Source of the DNA: Chrysopilus asiliformis
Taxonomy: Eukaryota; Arthropoda; Insecta; Diptera; Rhagionidae
Direction of reading: 5' to 3'
Assembly (NCBI GenBank): GCA_964034945.1
Contig: OZ035961.1
Location: forward strand, 45,868,184-45,932,183
Length of the DNA: 64,000 nucleotides
Part shown: piece after piece, positions 33,901 through 46,700 of the stretch
Position numbering within the stretch: the stretch's first letter is position 1
Layout: every line of letters begins with the position of its first letter
Position numbers and translations under genes: made by a program
The notes under the pieces: generated by a model
Told to the model about the DNA's origin: nothing
The model's input: the letters and a program-made list of their open reading frames with translations, nothing else
Database searches by the model: none

Positions 33901-34076
33901 GGTCTCGGATAAGCTCGTTTGCATATTTACAGAATATATCCCGAGAAAATTAACAAATAAAGGTCTTGATTTCAGTTTCTAAATGTTTTGGTTGATATTT
34001 CTTCTTTGACGCTACAACCGGTTCCCCGTCGTGCAATTCCGCGATGTCTTTCGCCAGAGGTCCCGGTCACGGCATA

Positions 34077-34338
34077 CAGACAAACAAGGTATGCTGTAAA
34101 CTTTTGATAGTCAGGTGTGACGTCATTTGTGCCGACTTTTTTTAATTAATTTTTATGTTTATTGATCACTATTTAATGCAATCAGTCCACTAATTTACAA
34201 ATATCTTATTTAGCTCGCACAAAAATTTAAATAATCATCCACAAAACAAGATTCCTTCTGCACTTGACGAACTAATCGGCACAAGTGACGTAGCAACGAA
34301 ATGTCAGATTTGAGTTTACAGCATACCTTGTTTGTCTC
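34077..34338. mobile_element. TA-flanked MITE, 262 bp
   Basis: Inverted ends AGACAAACAAGGTATGCTGT and mirror, about 25 bases, flanked by TA (34075-34076, 34339-34340). It interrupts another repeat-like sequence: TCCCGGTCACGGCA before, CCGTGGGTCCCGGT after. Tc1/mariner-type by target site. Confidence 0.7.
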
Positions 34339-34660
34339 TATGCCGTGGGTCCCGGTATTCTTAAGTTTTGTATCTGAGGGTGGGTCTCCTTCGTTGCTTT
34401 GTTGTTAGCAACCTACCGCAGAAGATTTTCCGATCCGGATAACTTTCACTCATTCGAGTTACTTTTTTACAAGACGGACAAAATTTCGAAGACCTTTTTT
34501 GAGGAAATCAATCTTTAGGAGTTCAAGCTGGCAGTTATGCATCTGATAACCCACTTAAATGGTATTTATCTACCACAACAGACAGTTGGAAAATGCGACA
34601 CCGATAAATAAACCCCTTGACACACCAAATGCATTTAATCTAATTCTTTTCGTTTACCCC

Positions 34661-34779
34661 TAATTTATTCACTAGGAGTTAAGCCGAGTTAGTGAGTTAA
34701 GGGAGTTAGCTAACGTTATTTTCCATGTTAAAGGTGAGTTAAGGGAGTTAAGGCGATTTAACTCCTAGTGAATAAATTG
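34661..34779. repeat. Short palindromic repeat
   Basis: TAATTTATTCACTAGGAGTT at the left is mirrored by AACTCCTAGTGAATAAATT at the right, with GAGTTAAGGGAGTTA repeated inside. Likely a tiny foldback element. Bases 34780-35294 hold no recognisable gene. Confidence 0.6.
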
Positions 34780-35302
34780 GCCGTTAGTATATTCAGTGAT
34801 AAGTACTCGCATAATTCAAAAAGTTCACAGAAAGTGCTATTTTCGAGTTGCATTTTATAATTTTTCCAGCAATTTTTAGTAAATTTATAAGGTCATTTTT
34901 ATTTTTCCGTTTGCTTTTGATAAATGAGAAAGTGATTTTGAGTAGTGTTTGTTATCTGTTTAATGACATGAAATCCGTAATCAAGAAGAAATTCCTGAAC
35001 TATCATTACAACAAAGCTATACGAATTTATCTTGGCTGATCTTATTTCAAATGATACAAAAGTCATTCAAGTGAAACGAAAATCGAGTCAAATGATCTTT
35101 TTGGAGAAATCTGAAAAGTATAAAAGCCTTGCCTCAACATCTCTGATTAACAGGGGCATTTTTTTTATTAAATTTGTTTTTTGTTAAATTACTTTTGGAT
35201 CCAGCTTACGGTTGGCTGAGCGACGCATTTTATGGTGTAATAAAATTAATTGTAACAGTGAAAATAAATATTTTAGTAAATTTGCTAGCGACTGAGAACA
35301 CT

Positions 35303-36641
35303 CAGTGGCGTAGCGGGGGGGGGGGGGGGGGGGGCGGTCCGCCCCGGGCGGCACTCTTTATGGGGCGGCAAATTCACGACATTTCGGAACAAATAAAAAA
35401 AAATGTTTCCACGCATTTCGGAACAAATGAACAAATTGGGTGTTGAAAGATAGTGTCTTTGATATAGGAAAGTTTACGCTATATAGCGACAATGCTTCGA
35501 ATCTTTCTAACAATAGGAATAAGCGTAGCAAATTGCGAAAGGAGTTTTTCGAAGCTAAAGCTTATAAAAAATTATTTGACATCGACTATGAGCACATTAA
35601 GATTAAGGAACTTGGCTCTTTTGTCAATTGAGGAAGAATTAACCAAAGAAATCGATTTCGACAGCATAATAACATAATTTTCAGTCCAAAAAGCCAGAAA
35701 AGTGTTTTTGTAGAAACATGTGAAATACATTTTTTTCTTTTAAAAAAATTTGAAATTATTGCTTACAATTTTTAATATAACTTTTGTATTGGTCAATCAG
35801 CTTTTGAGTAACGTTTGGTTTAAACCAGTCTTCACCTTGAAACATAAAAAAGCTTTAATTGCCAATCTGGCAATTATTGGAGACCCGTATGACATTTTTT
35901 CAAGTTTAGTTTAATTGAACTGCGAAGGGTGGTATCAAAATTCCAATTTCAAGTCAAATTTTCCCATAAGATTTTTTTAAAAGTTCTTCCAATTGAATTT
36001 TGATATATGGGAGTTTTATGTAAAAACGTGTCCTAAACAACTATGCACCGTTTTTGAGAAATTCGTAAAAAACGTTTAGTTCATATGGCGAGTCCGTATT
36101 TGCACATTAACGAACTTAACCTCGCATTTTAGGAAAAACGGCTTGTGCCCAATTTCCGTGGGTCCGCAATACGCGCCACAGACGGACGGATAGACGGACA
36201 GACGGACAGACAGACAGACTAACGGACGGACATGCAAAAATTAATTATTTTTATCATTCTAAACACACTGGTGTAATTCATTTTTGTGTGTGATGACGGG
36301 ATCTTGGCGTTACAAACGGTAAGGCAAAGTTAGTATATCCATTGGTTTTACCATACGGGTATAAAAAGAGTGACACAATTGATATTTTAAAAATGTGGCG
36401 CTAATTGGTATTCATCCTCTTTATGATTATCGTGTCGTTTTCAACCAGAGACGAATTATTGGTCGACATTTGCCTATCAACAAAAACACGGGAATTTACT
36501 TGTAAACGACACGCCAATCGAAGTATGCGTCATTTTCAAAATATGGATTTTTCGGTGGAAACGTCAGTAAAAAAAAAAAGCATTTTAGGGCGGCAAATTT
36601 AACTTCCGCCCCGGGCGCCATGAACCCTCGCTACGCCACTG
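35303..36641 (+). mobile_element. hAT element, 1339 bp, transposase C-terminus remnant, G20 tract
   Basis: Ends CAGTGGCGTAGCG and CGCTACGCCACTG with a perfect 8-bp duplication AGAACACT (35295-35302, 36642-36649). The left end includes a run of 20 G (35315-35334) and both ends share CCGCCCCGGGCG. At 35492-35677 a frame reads ISVANCERSFSKLKLIKNYL, then LALLSIEEELTKEIDFDSII, the dimerisation region at the C-terminus of hAT transposases (Tip100/ZMYM-like). The rest is deleted. A DINE-like copy (35841-36367) sits inside. Confidence 0.85.
35841..36367 (-). mobile_element. DINE-like repeat, family A copy 3, nested in hAT
   Basis: On the minus strand it runs from TTTTATACCCGTATGGTAAA, through AGATCCCGTCATCACACA and a GTCCGTCTGTCC-type core, to the hairpin AATTGCCAGATTGGCAATT. 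Complete at both ends. Its presence inside the hAT copy dates it after that insertion. Confidence 0.65.
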
Positions 36642-36649
36642 AGAACACT

Positions 36650-37080
36650 ATTTTACTTTTGCTTAATAGTTCAAGATTTACTGTACAACCATATGATTTG
36701 CCAAATTTTTACCACAGTTTTTTTTATTTTAGTAATTCTGAATGTTAAACATTAGGTAACTAAAGATAAACAACAACAGATTTTTTGATAGAATTTTCAA
36801 AATGTACGGAAAATATTGTGAAGCAGTGTTCCCCAACCTGGAATACAGGGACCCCTACGGGTACATCGACTGGCTCCAGGGGATACGCGAAAACTGGAAA
36901 ACAAAATGGCGACAACCAAATTTTTTTGCGAGGTGTTGTAAACAAAGGAAAATATCTTGAATTTCTATTAATAAATTAAAAGCTACCTGCAATTTAATTC
37001 TGAAAGTATTTTGGTAATTAGTTGGGTATTTATGTTACCCCAAGTTCTTTGTAGAATCATAAAAACTTTATATATTTATA
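36650..37080. other. No gene recognised
   Basis: AT-rich sequence. The two opposite frames at 36760-36979 show no domain. Confidence 0.3.
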
Positions 37081-37703
37081 TATATGTATATAAAAATGAA
37101 CATTTGTCTGTAAGGATTTCTGTTTGTTTCCACAAAACTCACAAACTACCAGTCCGATTGAGTTCAAACTTATACATGAAGTATGTTTTGAAGAGAGGAT
37201 GGTTTATGTATACCGTGCGAATATTTTGCATTACTCCTTCCCCCCGCCACATACAGTTATATCAAATTTAATAGTGTGGAAAGAATTTAAGAATTTACTT
37301 TTTAGTAGGCAACGTTTTATTTTTAATCAAAAAATAATTATGTCAATATCTTTTCATAATTGTGCGTGTTTTCAAAGAGTTTATCGTTCCATAATTGAGC
37401 GTGTTTTCAAAAAGTTTTGATGGAAAATTCATTGTCAATATTGACATATACAATGCCACGCGGAAATATTGGACGGTACAGCCGGAAAGGGCGCAGAGTT
37501 AGAATTTCATATGTGCGATGAGTAACCCTCCTGCTTATCCTAAACTACTGAATACATTTCGATGCGGTTTTTTTTTCATTGGAATATTCATTCCACAGGC
37601 CAGATTCGAGGCCGAAGGCCGAGGAGGAAGGAGGCCGAAGGCCGACGCGTGGGGCGGGGATGAACCGCGGAGCGGTTCGAGTACCGGAGCCCCTAATTCT
37701 TCA
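37081..37703 (+). mobile_element. Helitron-like repeat (tentative)
   Basis: Begins with TATATAAAAATGAACATTTG and a segment like the start of 60634-61388 (CACAAAACTCACAAACTACC). It ends in GC-rich sequence with the hairpin GAACCGCGGAGCGGTTC and CCGAAGGCCGA repeats. The 3' boundary is a guess; it does not end in CTAGT. Confidence 0.4.
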
Positions 37704-38016
37704 TAAATAGCAAATCAAACATCTTACTCTTCAAATAAAGTAGTCCTACCATATTTATTCGCTTCAATGCTGTACTAAAACCTTAAGTGACATTTAAATT
37801 TTTTTTCGGAGAACAACTTCGGAGATGTGTTTAACGCGTTGACTTCCGTGTGGCCAACCGGTGGTTCAAGAGATATTTAATATAAGGCCGTGTGTACCAC
37901 CGGTGGGCAACATGTATACTTGATTCTGTATCAGCACATTTTATACACAGCTAGCAATCATTATGAAGCGGTATTAACACTTAGGCACTAAAGTTTTATT
38001 TTTATATGGTGGCAAC

Positions 38017-38463
38017 ATTGAATATGTACAAATATAGAAGAATAATGATTAGTTTTCACCTTGGGCCGATGGTGGCGATAGTGTCTGCGGTTCAAGTATT
38101 AAATAAAAATCCCCCAAACTTAAAGCTTAGGTATGTGTATTAACTAAAATACCCTAAAACTTTAAGCACAATGGGAAATTTGTAATCGCAATGATCGCGA
38201 TTTATCATTGTGTGCTGTACGTGTTCAGTTCATTCCTCGTAAGACACCATAAGAATCAACGCAACACACCGCTTTGCTTCTTAAATGTGTGCGTGCTTTT
38301 TGGTCTGGGATATTTGTGGGGAAATTCTCAATTTGAATCTAAACTAAAAGCTACAATATTACATAAAAATGAGAGAGAAAGAACGATTATTAGCCTCACT
38401 ATCGCCACCATCGGCCCAAGGTGAAAACTAATAATTATTCTTCTATATTTGTACATATTCAAT
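38017..38463. mobile_element. Foldback element with 67-bp arms
   Basis: Arms 38017-38083 and 38397-38463 mirror one another with one or two changes (ATTGAATATGTACAAATATA ... TGGTGGCGATAGTG). GGTGGCAAC adjoins both ends in the same orientation (38009 and 38464), possibly part of a 9-bp target duplication. The 313-base middle has no recognisable coding sequence. Confidence 0.65.
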
Positions 38464-38471
38464 GGTGGCAA

Positions 38472-40610
38472 CCAACGTATAAAGGCTACCCTATTTTAGG
38501 GCAACTCTTAATATTATAGTCTTTTATTTGAGCTTTTTATTACAGTTCTTTTATTGTTTTGATATGTAATTCAAAATACAAAGCAAACATTTTTAAAAGA
38601 TTTTTCATAGGGTTAAACAGGGATTTGTCATACGGTTAAATGACTGACATACCTTGCCATTTTCGAGGATTCCATTTTTTCTGCCCACCCTAATAAGAAT
38701 TTATTGGTCGTTGATTAATAAATGTAATCTCCAGAGTGGATTAAACAGGTGTGAAAAAATGAGTACCCTTCCAAACTAACTTCATCATATTAGGTCTGAT
38801 AACAACACTTCGGATCTCTAGCTATATTTAATAATGATTAGCAATCAACTGAGACCAATGTGATGAATCTTGCTTAGCGAAATAAATACCATGAATAACG
38901 CCGGCAGATTAGTGCGACTACACAAGTAAATTTTCTTTAGCTAAAGTCGTTGTAAATGCAAGTTGACTAACTGTAGTTGTGGCCAACTTTACTGGGTCAA
39001 GAGATTTATTTACAGTTTCGCAGTATGAAAGCAAAACTGATCTGTGATCATCTTGGCGACATCTCGATGGCGTCCACAGCAAACCAACAAGATCCCCACA
39101 AAAATCAAGAGCCAAGAATTCGCCACGGTGGGAAGTTTGGTCTAGAAGTGAGGCGAATCCAACATCAACTATCTTCGAATTCAGTTAGTAGTTTGTCGGT
39201 CGTCAAGCTGAAAGTCAAGAAAACGCGCTGCGGCTGTTAAATCGCATTACAATCGACCAAGCGGGTTCGCTACTAATACCTGCTTTGACCTACAAAGGTG
39301 CGTGAACTCTAGTGAAATTTTTTTTTATTGTGAGCTTAAAAGTGAAATACCTGAATTAATCAACGGAAAAATAGGAATCAATTGCCAAATGGAGTTATTC
39401 ATTTAATTCGAAAAGTGGCATTTTTGTCGGGATACATGAAAAAAACACCCAAGCTAACGGTTCGATTCCAAACTGCCATTATTGTGTATATTACTAAGGC
39501 TTGCGACGGCAAATCACGTTCACGTTTGAAGGCGAAACGATCATATTGAATGTTTCTCATTATCTCTTCAATACGTGATCTGAATCGTTATTGTGTAATT
39601 AAGATACCATCGTCAAGAGGAAGGAAATAATTTCTCAGTGAAAGCCACCTTTGGGTTATAATGCATTTACAATTGCCGTCTGTTTGAATTTTGTTAGCAA
39701 ATCTTCGTCCTTCTGACCTACTTTGTGCGGTCAATTGCTATATTTTTCTCGGTACAAGAAGATCTGTCCCATTTCTAGCCATTGCAAAAACAATATTCAA
39801 GAATATCAAGTACAGAAAGCAAAGTAAAAACAGAACAATGAAAACTTACGCATGCTAATGTGATTCATTCCATCTCCCATTATTGTTCAAACGGTGAGCT
39901 ATGAACCACTAAAAGTGAATTTTATAAATGCGAATTTAAAGACCGATTAATGTTGAAGAAGAAAGACGTTTTCTACGATGAAATGAAAAGATCACGAGAT
40001 AAATGTTGGTAGTTAACCTACTGACTTCGTATCATTGCCACTTCATTTATGTTTATAGACGATCTATGTTTTTTTTTGTGCTGCTGTTCGCGTTGTTTTC
40101 TCTGCGCTTTTGGCAATTGCAACTGGTCAACTAGTTATTTGTTAATTCATTGAATGTTGTAAAGTTTTGCAACGCATTTAAATTCCAGGAGATTTTCTTT
40201 TTCTTTTGTGTTCTCATGGAATTTGAGTTTCTTAATTCCCCCAAACTTCAAATTCTAATTAGGGTTTTATAAAAATTTGACATTGAACAATTAGGATACC
40301 ATTTATAAAGAAATCTAGTACTTCCAACTAAATATAGATTTTGTGGTTCTGTGACTCATTTGGCTTTTGCAAAATTAGAGATTTGGCAACCCCCTTTTGG
40401 AATCCCTCTTCCTGCTATCTCCTGCAGTTGCAACCGATGGGAATTAGATTTTTACTGTTACTACACAGGTTGTTTATTGAGAAAAAATTTTACCCACTAA
40501 AAATCCAATGTATTCTGCAATTCTGAAGGCATTTTAACCCTCCATTGGCATGGGGTCGAAAGCTAGATTTTCATATCTTATTTTAGATTACTTTAGATTG
40601 ACACGACTTC
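38472..40610. other. Low-repeat spacer, no gene recognised
   Basis: This stretch looks less repetitive than its neighbours and I found no element ends. The frames at 38977-39240 (+) and 38918-39115 (-) have no recognisable domain. It could hold regulatory sequence or an untranslated exon of the aminopeptidase module B transcript, but nothing in the sequence proves that. Confidence 0.3.
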
Positions 40611-40838
40611 TTCTTTCAGCCTCTCCGTTTTCGTACAGTAAAGTTTAGGAATTCTTTCATTCCGCGAACAACAAGACTTTGGAATGATTTACCATCCAAT
40701 GTGTCCCCCTCGGACTATAACCTGCAGAAGTTCAAGGAGAACAAAAATCGGCATCTCCTTTTGTCCTTCCGATCATCCTGAGCTGTGCTTCGGCTTTAAA
40801 GGGTCTTCCCCTAAGCTCTGGCTGGAACTATAAAAATA
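40611..40838 (+). pseudogene. 3' end of the Jockey/CR1-like non-LTR family
   Basis: Same as the last 230 bases of 11517-12222: CACGACTTCTTCTTTCAGCC at the start, then GCGAACAACAAGACTTTGGA and the AAGGGTCTTCCCCTAAGCTC tail ending in TATAAAAA. Strongly 5'-truncated. The following 40839-42159 is AT-rich with repeat scraps and no gene. Confidence 0.75.
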
Positions 40839-42159
40839 AATTCCCCAATCGACGTGAAACAAAATTGGCAGAAGTGGGGCCCCAAAAAACATAAAAACTC
40901 AATTAAAACTTATTTGAAGGGCTCCGGGAGTCAATTAACCACTTTGGCGCATATTCATAGCCATTTTTAAACATCGGTTTTACTAAACATGAGTCTGAGT
41001 TACAGTTTGCTATGATTTGGCAGAGTTTGTCAGACTAAACTCTGGTTTGAAAAGTTGTCTTCACCTGATTGAGGAGGCTTAAAACAGAAACTTCTGTGCC
41101 AAAAATTAAGGTTCTACCTCAATTGGATCAAAATTTTTTGCGAAAAAAGTCAATATGACAGGGGATGACTTTTGTCGGTCAAATGTAAAAACAGGAAAAC
41201 TTTAGATAGCTTTTTGACAGGCCTTTCAAAATATGTTATCAGTTTTAAAGTGCGACAATTATAGGGGAGAGGGGGTCGAAACAACCATGGTTGAATATAG
41301 GTTCCTCTACCTTACCATAATAATTAAAAAATTTTATTTTTGCTCTCAAAAAGACAACTTTTCATTTTTGTTTCGTTTAAATCGGACTACTGGTTGCCGA
41401 GTTATGGCCAAAAATTGATTTTTTGCCCGTTTTTCCGCCGATAAAAAAGCGCGTCACTTAGTTTTCGGTCTACCATAACATTAGCAAAATCGGCAGAGGT
41501 TCGTGGCCTTCTCTTGTAAGTTAACTACTCGGAACATCCTTCTCCTTGTTGCTGCAGACTAAACATGTCTGAGCCTCACTACGCGGAATTTTTCGGATGT
41601 GAAAACACCCAAACATAATGAAACAATAGAAAAATAACAAAAGCAATCATTGCTATCGTAGAATGGCAATAATTCCCATTGTACGGTGGGAATTATTCCA
41701 ATTTTTTTTGGAACCGTTCCTACCTTGATAGAAAAATTACCGAATTTGATTGGAGCTATTACCAACTTTTTTTTGGACATGTTCCCATAAGAAATAAAAA
41801 AAGTTTCTTCAAAAAGGGGACCAGTCCTAAAAATATTTGGACCGATTCCCAAAATTGTTTGGAATTGTTCAACAATGGGTTGGAGTGATGCCAACAATGA
41901 ATTTGGGTTCTCCAGAAAATGGCGAACCAATGTTACTTACAGAGCGGCAGCAGGCCAGGAGCATAGCGAGTGAAAAATATATTTTAGTTTTGTTTTGACT
42001 TCATTTCTTTGTACGATTGCATCGTTGTGCTCTGTATTTTGCCGAACGCAGTCAGGTCAAAGGCAAATAGCAAAGCAAAACAGAAAAATCACTCATCGCT
42101 TTTTTAGCTTTCAAATTTGGTACATTTGGTTCATGCCTAGGAGAAGAATTTTATGATAT

Positions 42160-42785
42160 ACTAGCAGACCCCTCGTTGCCAGCTCAAAGATTTTTGTATA
42201 AATTTTAGAATGTCAAAAAACCATAAATAACTTAAAAACTTTTGGGAAAAACGTTATCCTTATAGGATCTTCCGTTTCGAATTTTGAAATTCCAACACCA
42301 AATTCGTGATAAGCAACCATAAAAACCTCCTAAAGCCAGTTTTTGCGAGAAGAAATTGAAGAAGGATATTTGCGTTATCCTTACAGGACCTTCCGTTTAG
42401 AATTTCAAAAACCTAACACCGGATTCGCGATCAGCAACTCCGGAAACCCCCTAATGCCGATTTTCCTGGGAAAATGGGAAAAATGATATTAACGTTATCC
42501 TTTCAGGACCTTCCGTTTCGAATTTTGAAATCCAAACACCAGAGCGACCCCAAAAACCCTATAATGCCAATTTTTCCGGGGAAAATGGGAAAAAGGATAT
42601 TCGCGTTATCCTTATAGGACCCTTTGTCTAGAATTTTGAAAATTTAACATAGCTAAAAACCTGCTCCTGGCAAAGCAGATCATTTTCCAAAAATCCGCGT
42701 AAAAATCGGTCCAGTAGTTTTTGAGTTTTGTCAAAAACAGACAGACAGACCAACAAACATCCATTTATATATATATGTATATAGA
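42160..42785 (-). mobile_element. Helitron-like repeat with minisatellite core
   Basis: On the minus strand it starts near TATATATAAATGGATGTTTG, has CTGTCTGTCTG and a segment like 60640-60750, then four tandem units of about 110-120 bases (CCTTACAGGACCTTCCGTTT; AGCGACCCCAAAAACCCTAT), and ends GGCAACGAGGGGTCTGCTAG. Same organisation as 60634-61388 in the opposite orientation. Confidence 0.55.
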
Positions 42786-43751
42786 TAGATAAAACAAGAA
42801 ACAATTTTCTCAATTAAATATCCATGAAAAATTGGAAATGATCAATTCCGGTAGGCCGACAATGACACTTTGCGACTTAACTTGCTATTCAATTCATGTA
42901 TTCTATTCATGACGGAAACTGACTCTAGAACGGTCTGTTGGGCATCTGTCTGTTGGTCTGTCCGTTTTACAAGTACGTATTTTAAGTAACTCGAAAATGC
43001 GTTGAGCTAGCGACTTGAAATGTTTCTGTAAATGAGTTTTACGAAAATCGTAGTATTCTATCAACTTTTGGAAAAGTAACGTTAGCTATGACGGGTACCT
43101 CCCATACAATTATTTTGAAAAAAATACAGTTTTCTGAAAATTTCTCGAAAACTGGGTGCTTTTGGGAAAAAATGAATATAACCAAATTCAAATGAAATAA
43201 AATTTCCTGGATTTTTTCCTTTAATTATTTAAACGTATCTTTAATGGTTCTCAAAATATTTGAAAAAATATTATCTAAAAGTTTGTTGAAACTAAATATT
43301 GCAGAGGAAAGTTTTGTGTGGATCGCAACTGATATTTTCTTTCCGTGAAGGACCTCTTTTAGACTAAAAATTTGAAGACCCTGTTTGGAACCCTTTACTT
43401 CATTTAAGGAAATTTTGTTTATACTGACATTGAATTTCTCTAAATAATTAAATTTCAATTGAAACCAACTTTCCGTAATAAGTAGCTTAATATGTTCTTG
43501 ATCAAAGTTGCGTATTTTTGGTATCACAATAATGTTCTTCAAGTGTTTAAAATACATTTATAAACATACAAATTGAAATCAAATTAGTGTCAAACTTGGA
43601 TTTTATTAAATTAAAGTGGATTTTTAGAATATTTCAAATGTTTAATTTTAATATAGAAAAATGTATTTTGGTGTTACGAAGTAAATGAGGTTACCATGAA
43701 AGAAATAATTTTTAAAACATTTTTAAAAGCAGTACAAATATAAAGGTTTAA
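42786..43751. other. Family D repeat and 5' flank of aminopeptidase module B
   Basis: 42880-43220 is family D in reverse (GTAACGTTAGCTATGACGGG). The remainder to 43751 is AT-rich and should include the promoter of module B if that module has its own. A minus-strand frame at 43225-43557 shows no domain. Confidence 0.35.
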
Positions 43752-46700
43752 ATGGGGAAAATGTACTCCCAACAACCCAAAATTCTAGTGCGGCCCCGTT
43801 CGAGTTTATCAAATGAGGACCATCACCGGTTGAAAGATCCCCAGAAAAGTTCCAAGCCGTCGATACTCGTGTTATCACTAATCGGTTCAAGTGTATTTTT
43901 ACTGGTGTTGTGTGCGTGCCTGATAACGGCTTTAGTGCTCGTAGGTAAAAATTACGCTAATTCATCGTCGAATATCAGTCATAGCAAATCGGACGGAGGT
44001 GCGGGTTTATTATATCGGGGTATTAATGAATCTTCTTCAAATTATTTTGGTTACCATCAGAACACAAAGCCCGTTGTTATTTTTCGACCTAACCAAGTAA
44101 ACGAAGTAATGCAAAAGCCGCATGAAAAAACTCTAAACAACGGTAAGAATACTTAAGTTAAAAGCCGGTAAACACTACTCCGATAACGAATTTTATTAAT
44201 TGACATTTCACGGTAAACAAAAATCGTTTTTAAATATTCCGCACTTTTGCAGATCTTTAATTTTTAATTTGGAGTTTTCACTTTTTCAACTTTACGGAAC
44301 CCAAGTCCTTGCGCTTTATTAGCTGTATGTGATTTAATGTGTTTCTATATCGCTTTTTGAATTAAAAACACCTGACTGTGAGGAAAATTTTAGTTTATGG
44401 GCAGGGTGACCATACTTTCTTTGGGGGCAATCCGGGACAAGATGAGCAACAAATTTAATATAGAAAATAAAACTTGATTTAGATAAAAACCAAGGAAAAA
44501 AAGCCATGCATGTGCGCCTCAGGCCAAATTTTTTAAACAGAATGCGGCGCAGTTTTTTTAACTCTTTGTGGACCAGGATGTGAACAACAATAAACCGATA
44601 ACCATGACTTTTTTGTCGTTGAAAATGGTTCCAGAAAGCATTTAACACTAGATTGCCCAAGCAAGTCATTTTGACTGCTTTTTAATTTCAATCAGAAAAA
44701 CAATTATGTATATAATGACACAATTTGTTAGAATTTTGTGACTTTTTGTACAACATATAAATGCGTTTATTAATAATTGTAGTTACCTCCCCCCTCCTTC
44801 ATTTCCGGTATATATAAATGTGTTATACCTATATTGCCAAAAGCAGTCATTTTAACTGCTTGACTTCCTTGGGCAATCTAGTGTTAAAAAAAGACATGAA
44901 CTAATTTTATGGATGGGTGGTATTTACGCCTGTGGTATATATAAGTATATAGAATGTTGATACTATTGGATAAGCAAAAAATATAAGGATTTAAAGTTGG
45001 TGGTACTTAAAAGTACCGACTGTCAGCAGAGAGTCAAATCAAGAGATAAACTGATTAATGCAGCATTGTGAGCAGTTTCAGAAAAAAAAACACTATGTTC
45101 AACGACGCGGCGCAGGACACGACGCTTTCACTGTAATTCAAGGATTATAAAAAACCAATAGTTTTTTCATTTTGTACGTTTCGAGATATCCGGAGTGGTA
45201 TTCCGTAACTTGTTTCAAGCGTTTGTTTCGATTTAGAAGAAAAAGTAGTATTCGCTATCTCTGTTTCGCTCTGTCATTTATCTTGATCGGAACAAAGACA
45301 GCGAATATTACTTTTTCTTCTAACTCGAAACAAACGCTTAAAACAAGTTACGGAATACCACTCCTGCTCTTTTGTTTTTTTGCGAGGATTTTTCGGCGTG
45401 AAAAGCCCTTGTCGTCCTTAAATGAAAAAACTGGGTTCGATTACCCACATGGGGTTTATTGGTATAACGAGTATATAATTGTAAATATGTGTCTCGGATC
45501 GAAAAGCGGAAGCATCAATTTGGAACTATTTTCATTTTTCCAAGCATTTTTGTCCAGGATATTAAAAAAATGCTGTTTACACGTGACATTTGAAGGGCAG
45601 ACCATAAAAAATCGCAATCGAAACGAAATTGAAGTTTTTTGCGGTTGCGGCGCTGCATGCATGCATAGAGCATACACATATAAAATGTTCGTCTGCACCA
45701 TAGATAAACTAGATCGCTCGATTTGCTGTCTCAAATGGTCCCATTTCAATACAGTTCAGTGAATCAAAACGAGTCAAGTAAGAGCAAGATAACCGTATGA
45801 AAATAAATATAGTGCTCTCTTTTAAACCGTGAGCTGTCAAAGGAAAATAGACTTTCGGAATGGTGTTGGCGCCTAAAGTTATTTGTTTGCGCCTAAAGTT
45901 AGTCTCAAACTTGTAAAATTTGAATTTCGCGGCAAACTAAATTTGAATTTTGCGACCTTATACAGTTCAGTGAATGCATTCAAGTACGATAAAGAGGGAA
46001 ATACTTTTGGGACCATTTTTCAGCAGAGCTTTGTATGGTGACAGTTGTTCTATGTTATATAGTTCTGTGATCTGCACGCATTTCTCTTCATTGGTGTTTT
46101 CATAATCTCAATTGCATTAATTCATGGAACAAGAAAAGGGCGAAAATGGAGTTGAATTTCACTATGTAGCTTTTAATTTAAATCATTGTGCCGCATTCTA
46201 TTTAAAAAAAAATTTCGCCACTGACTTATATATTTTAGTCACTATTTCCCTCCTTTCCCTTCCAATAAAATACTGCTTTTAATCTGTAAAAATATCAACG
46301 TGATCTGCAACAAATTGGGTGTGTAAAAGAACTGTATAGGTTTTTTTACTGCTCAAGATTTTTTTTTCGACTTCGAAAATTTTTATTAAAAATGTACTTA
46401 TTATAAGAAAGCCGTTTAAAAACTGAGAAAACACCATTTAAAACAGTGAGAATTTTCATTGAAATTCCAGAACTATAAATTGGGACATCACTGTAGTTTA
46501 CCAAGATTTATTTATAAGCCAGAGTTGCTGCAACATTGTATCGCAACTTCTGCTTTGACAGCTGAAGATTTTGTGAGGTTAGGGAGGCTTTTTGTTTTGG
46601 TTTGGTGTAGTTTCTCTGTGGATTTTTAAATAAAGCGAATTATTTTTGACGAAATTCGAAGAAATATAGACAACAAAATAGTTTGATCGATAAAATTTGT

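Noticed and set aside
38977..39240. 87-aa plus-strand frame in the low-repeat spacer
   Set aside because: No domain, signal peptide or splice support; cannot be told from chance.
30940..43751. Searched for catalytic exons of a second aminopeptidase
   Set aside because: None of the expected motifs (FPCFDEP, GAMEN, HEXXH) was found, so a complete second gene is not called.
45172..45762. 196-aa plus-strand frame
   Set aside because: Its first third is the palindromic 173-bp foldback element and the rest has no recognisable domain; it lies in aminopeptidase intron 1.
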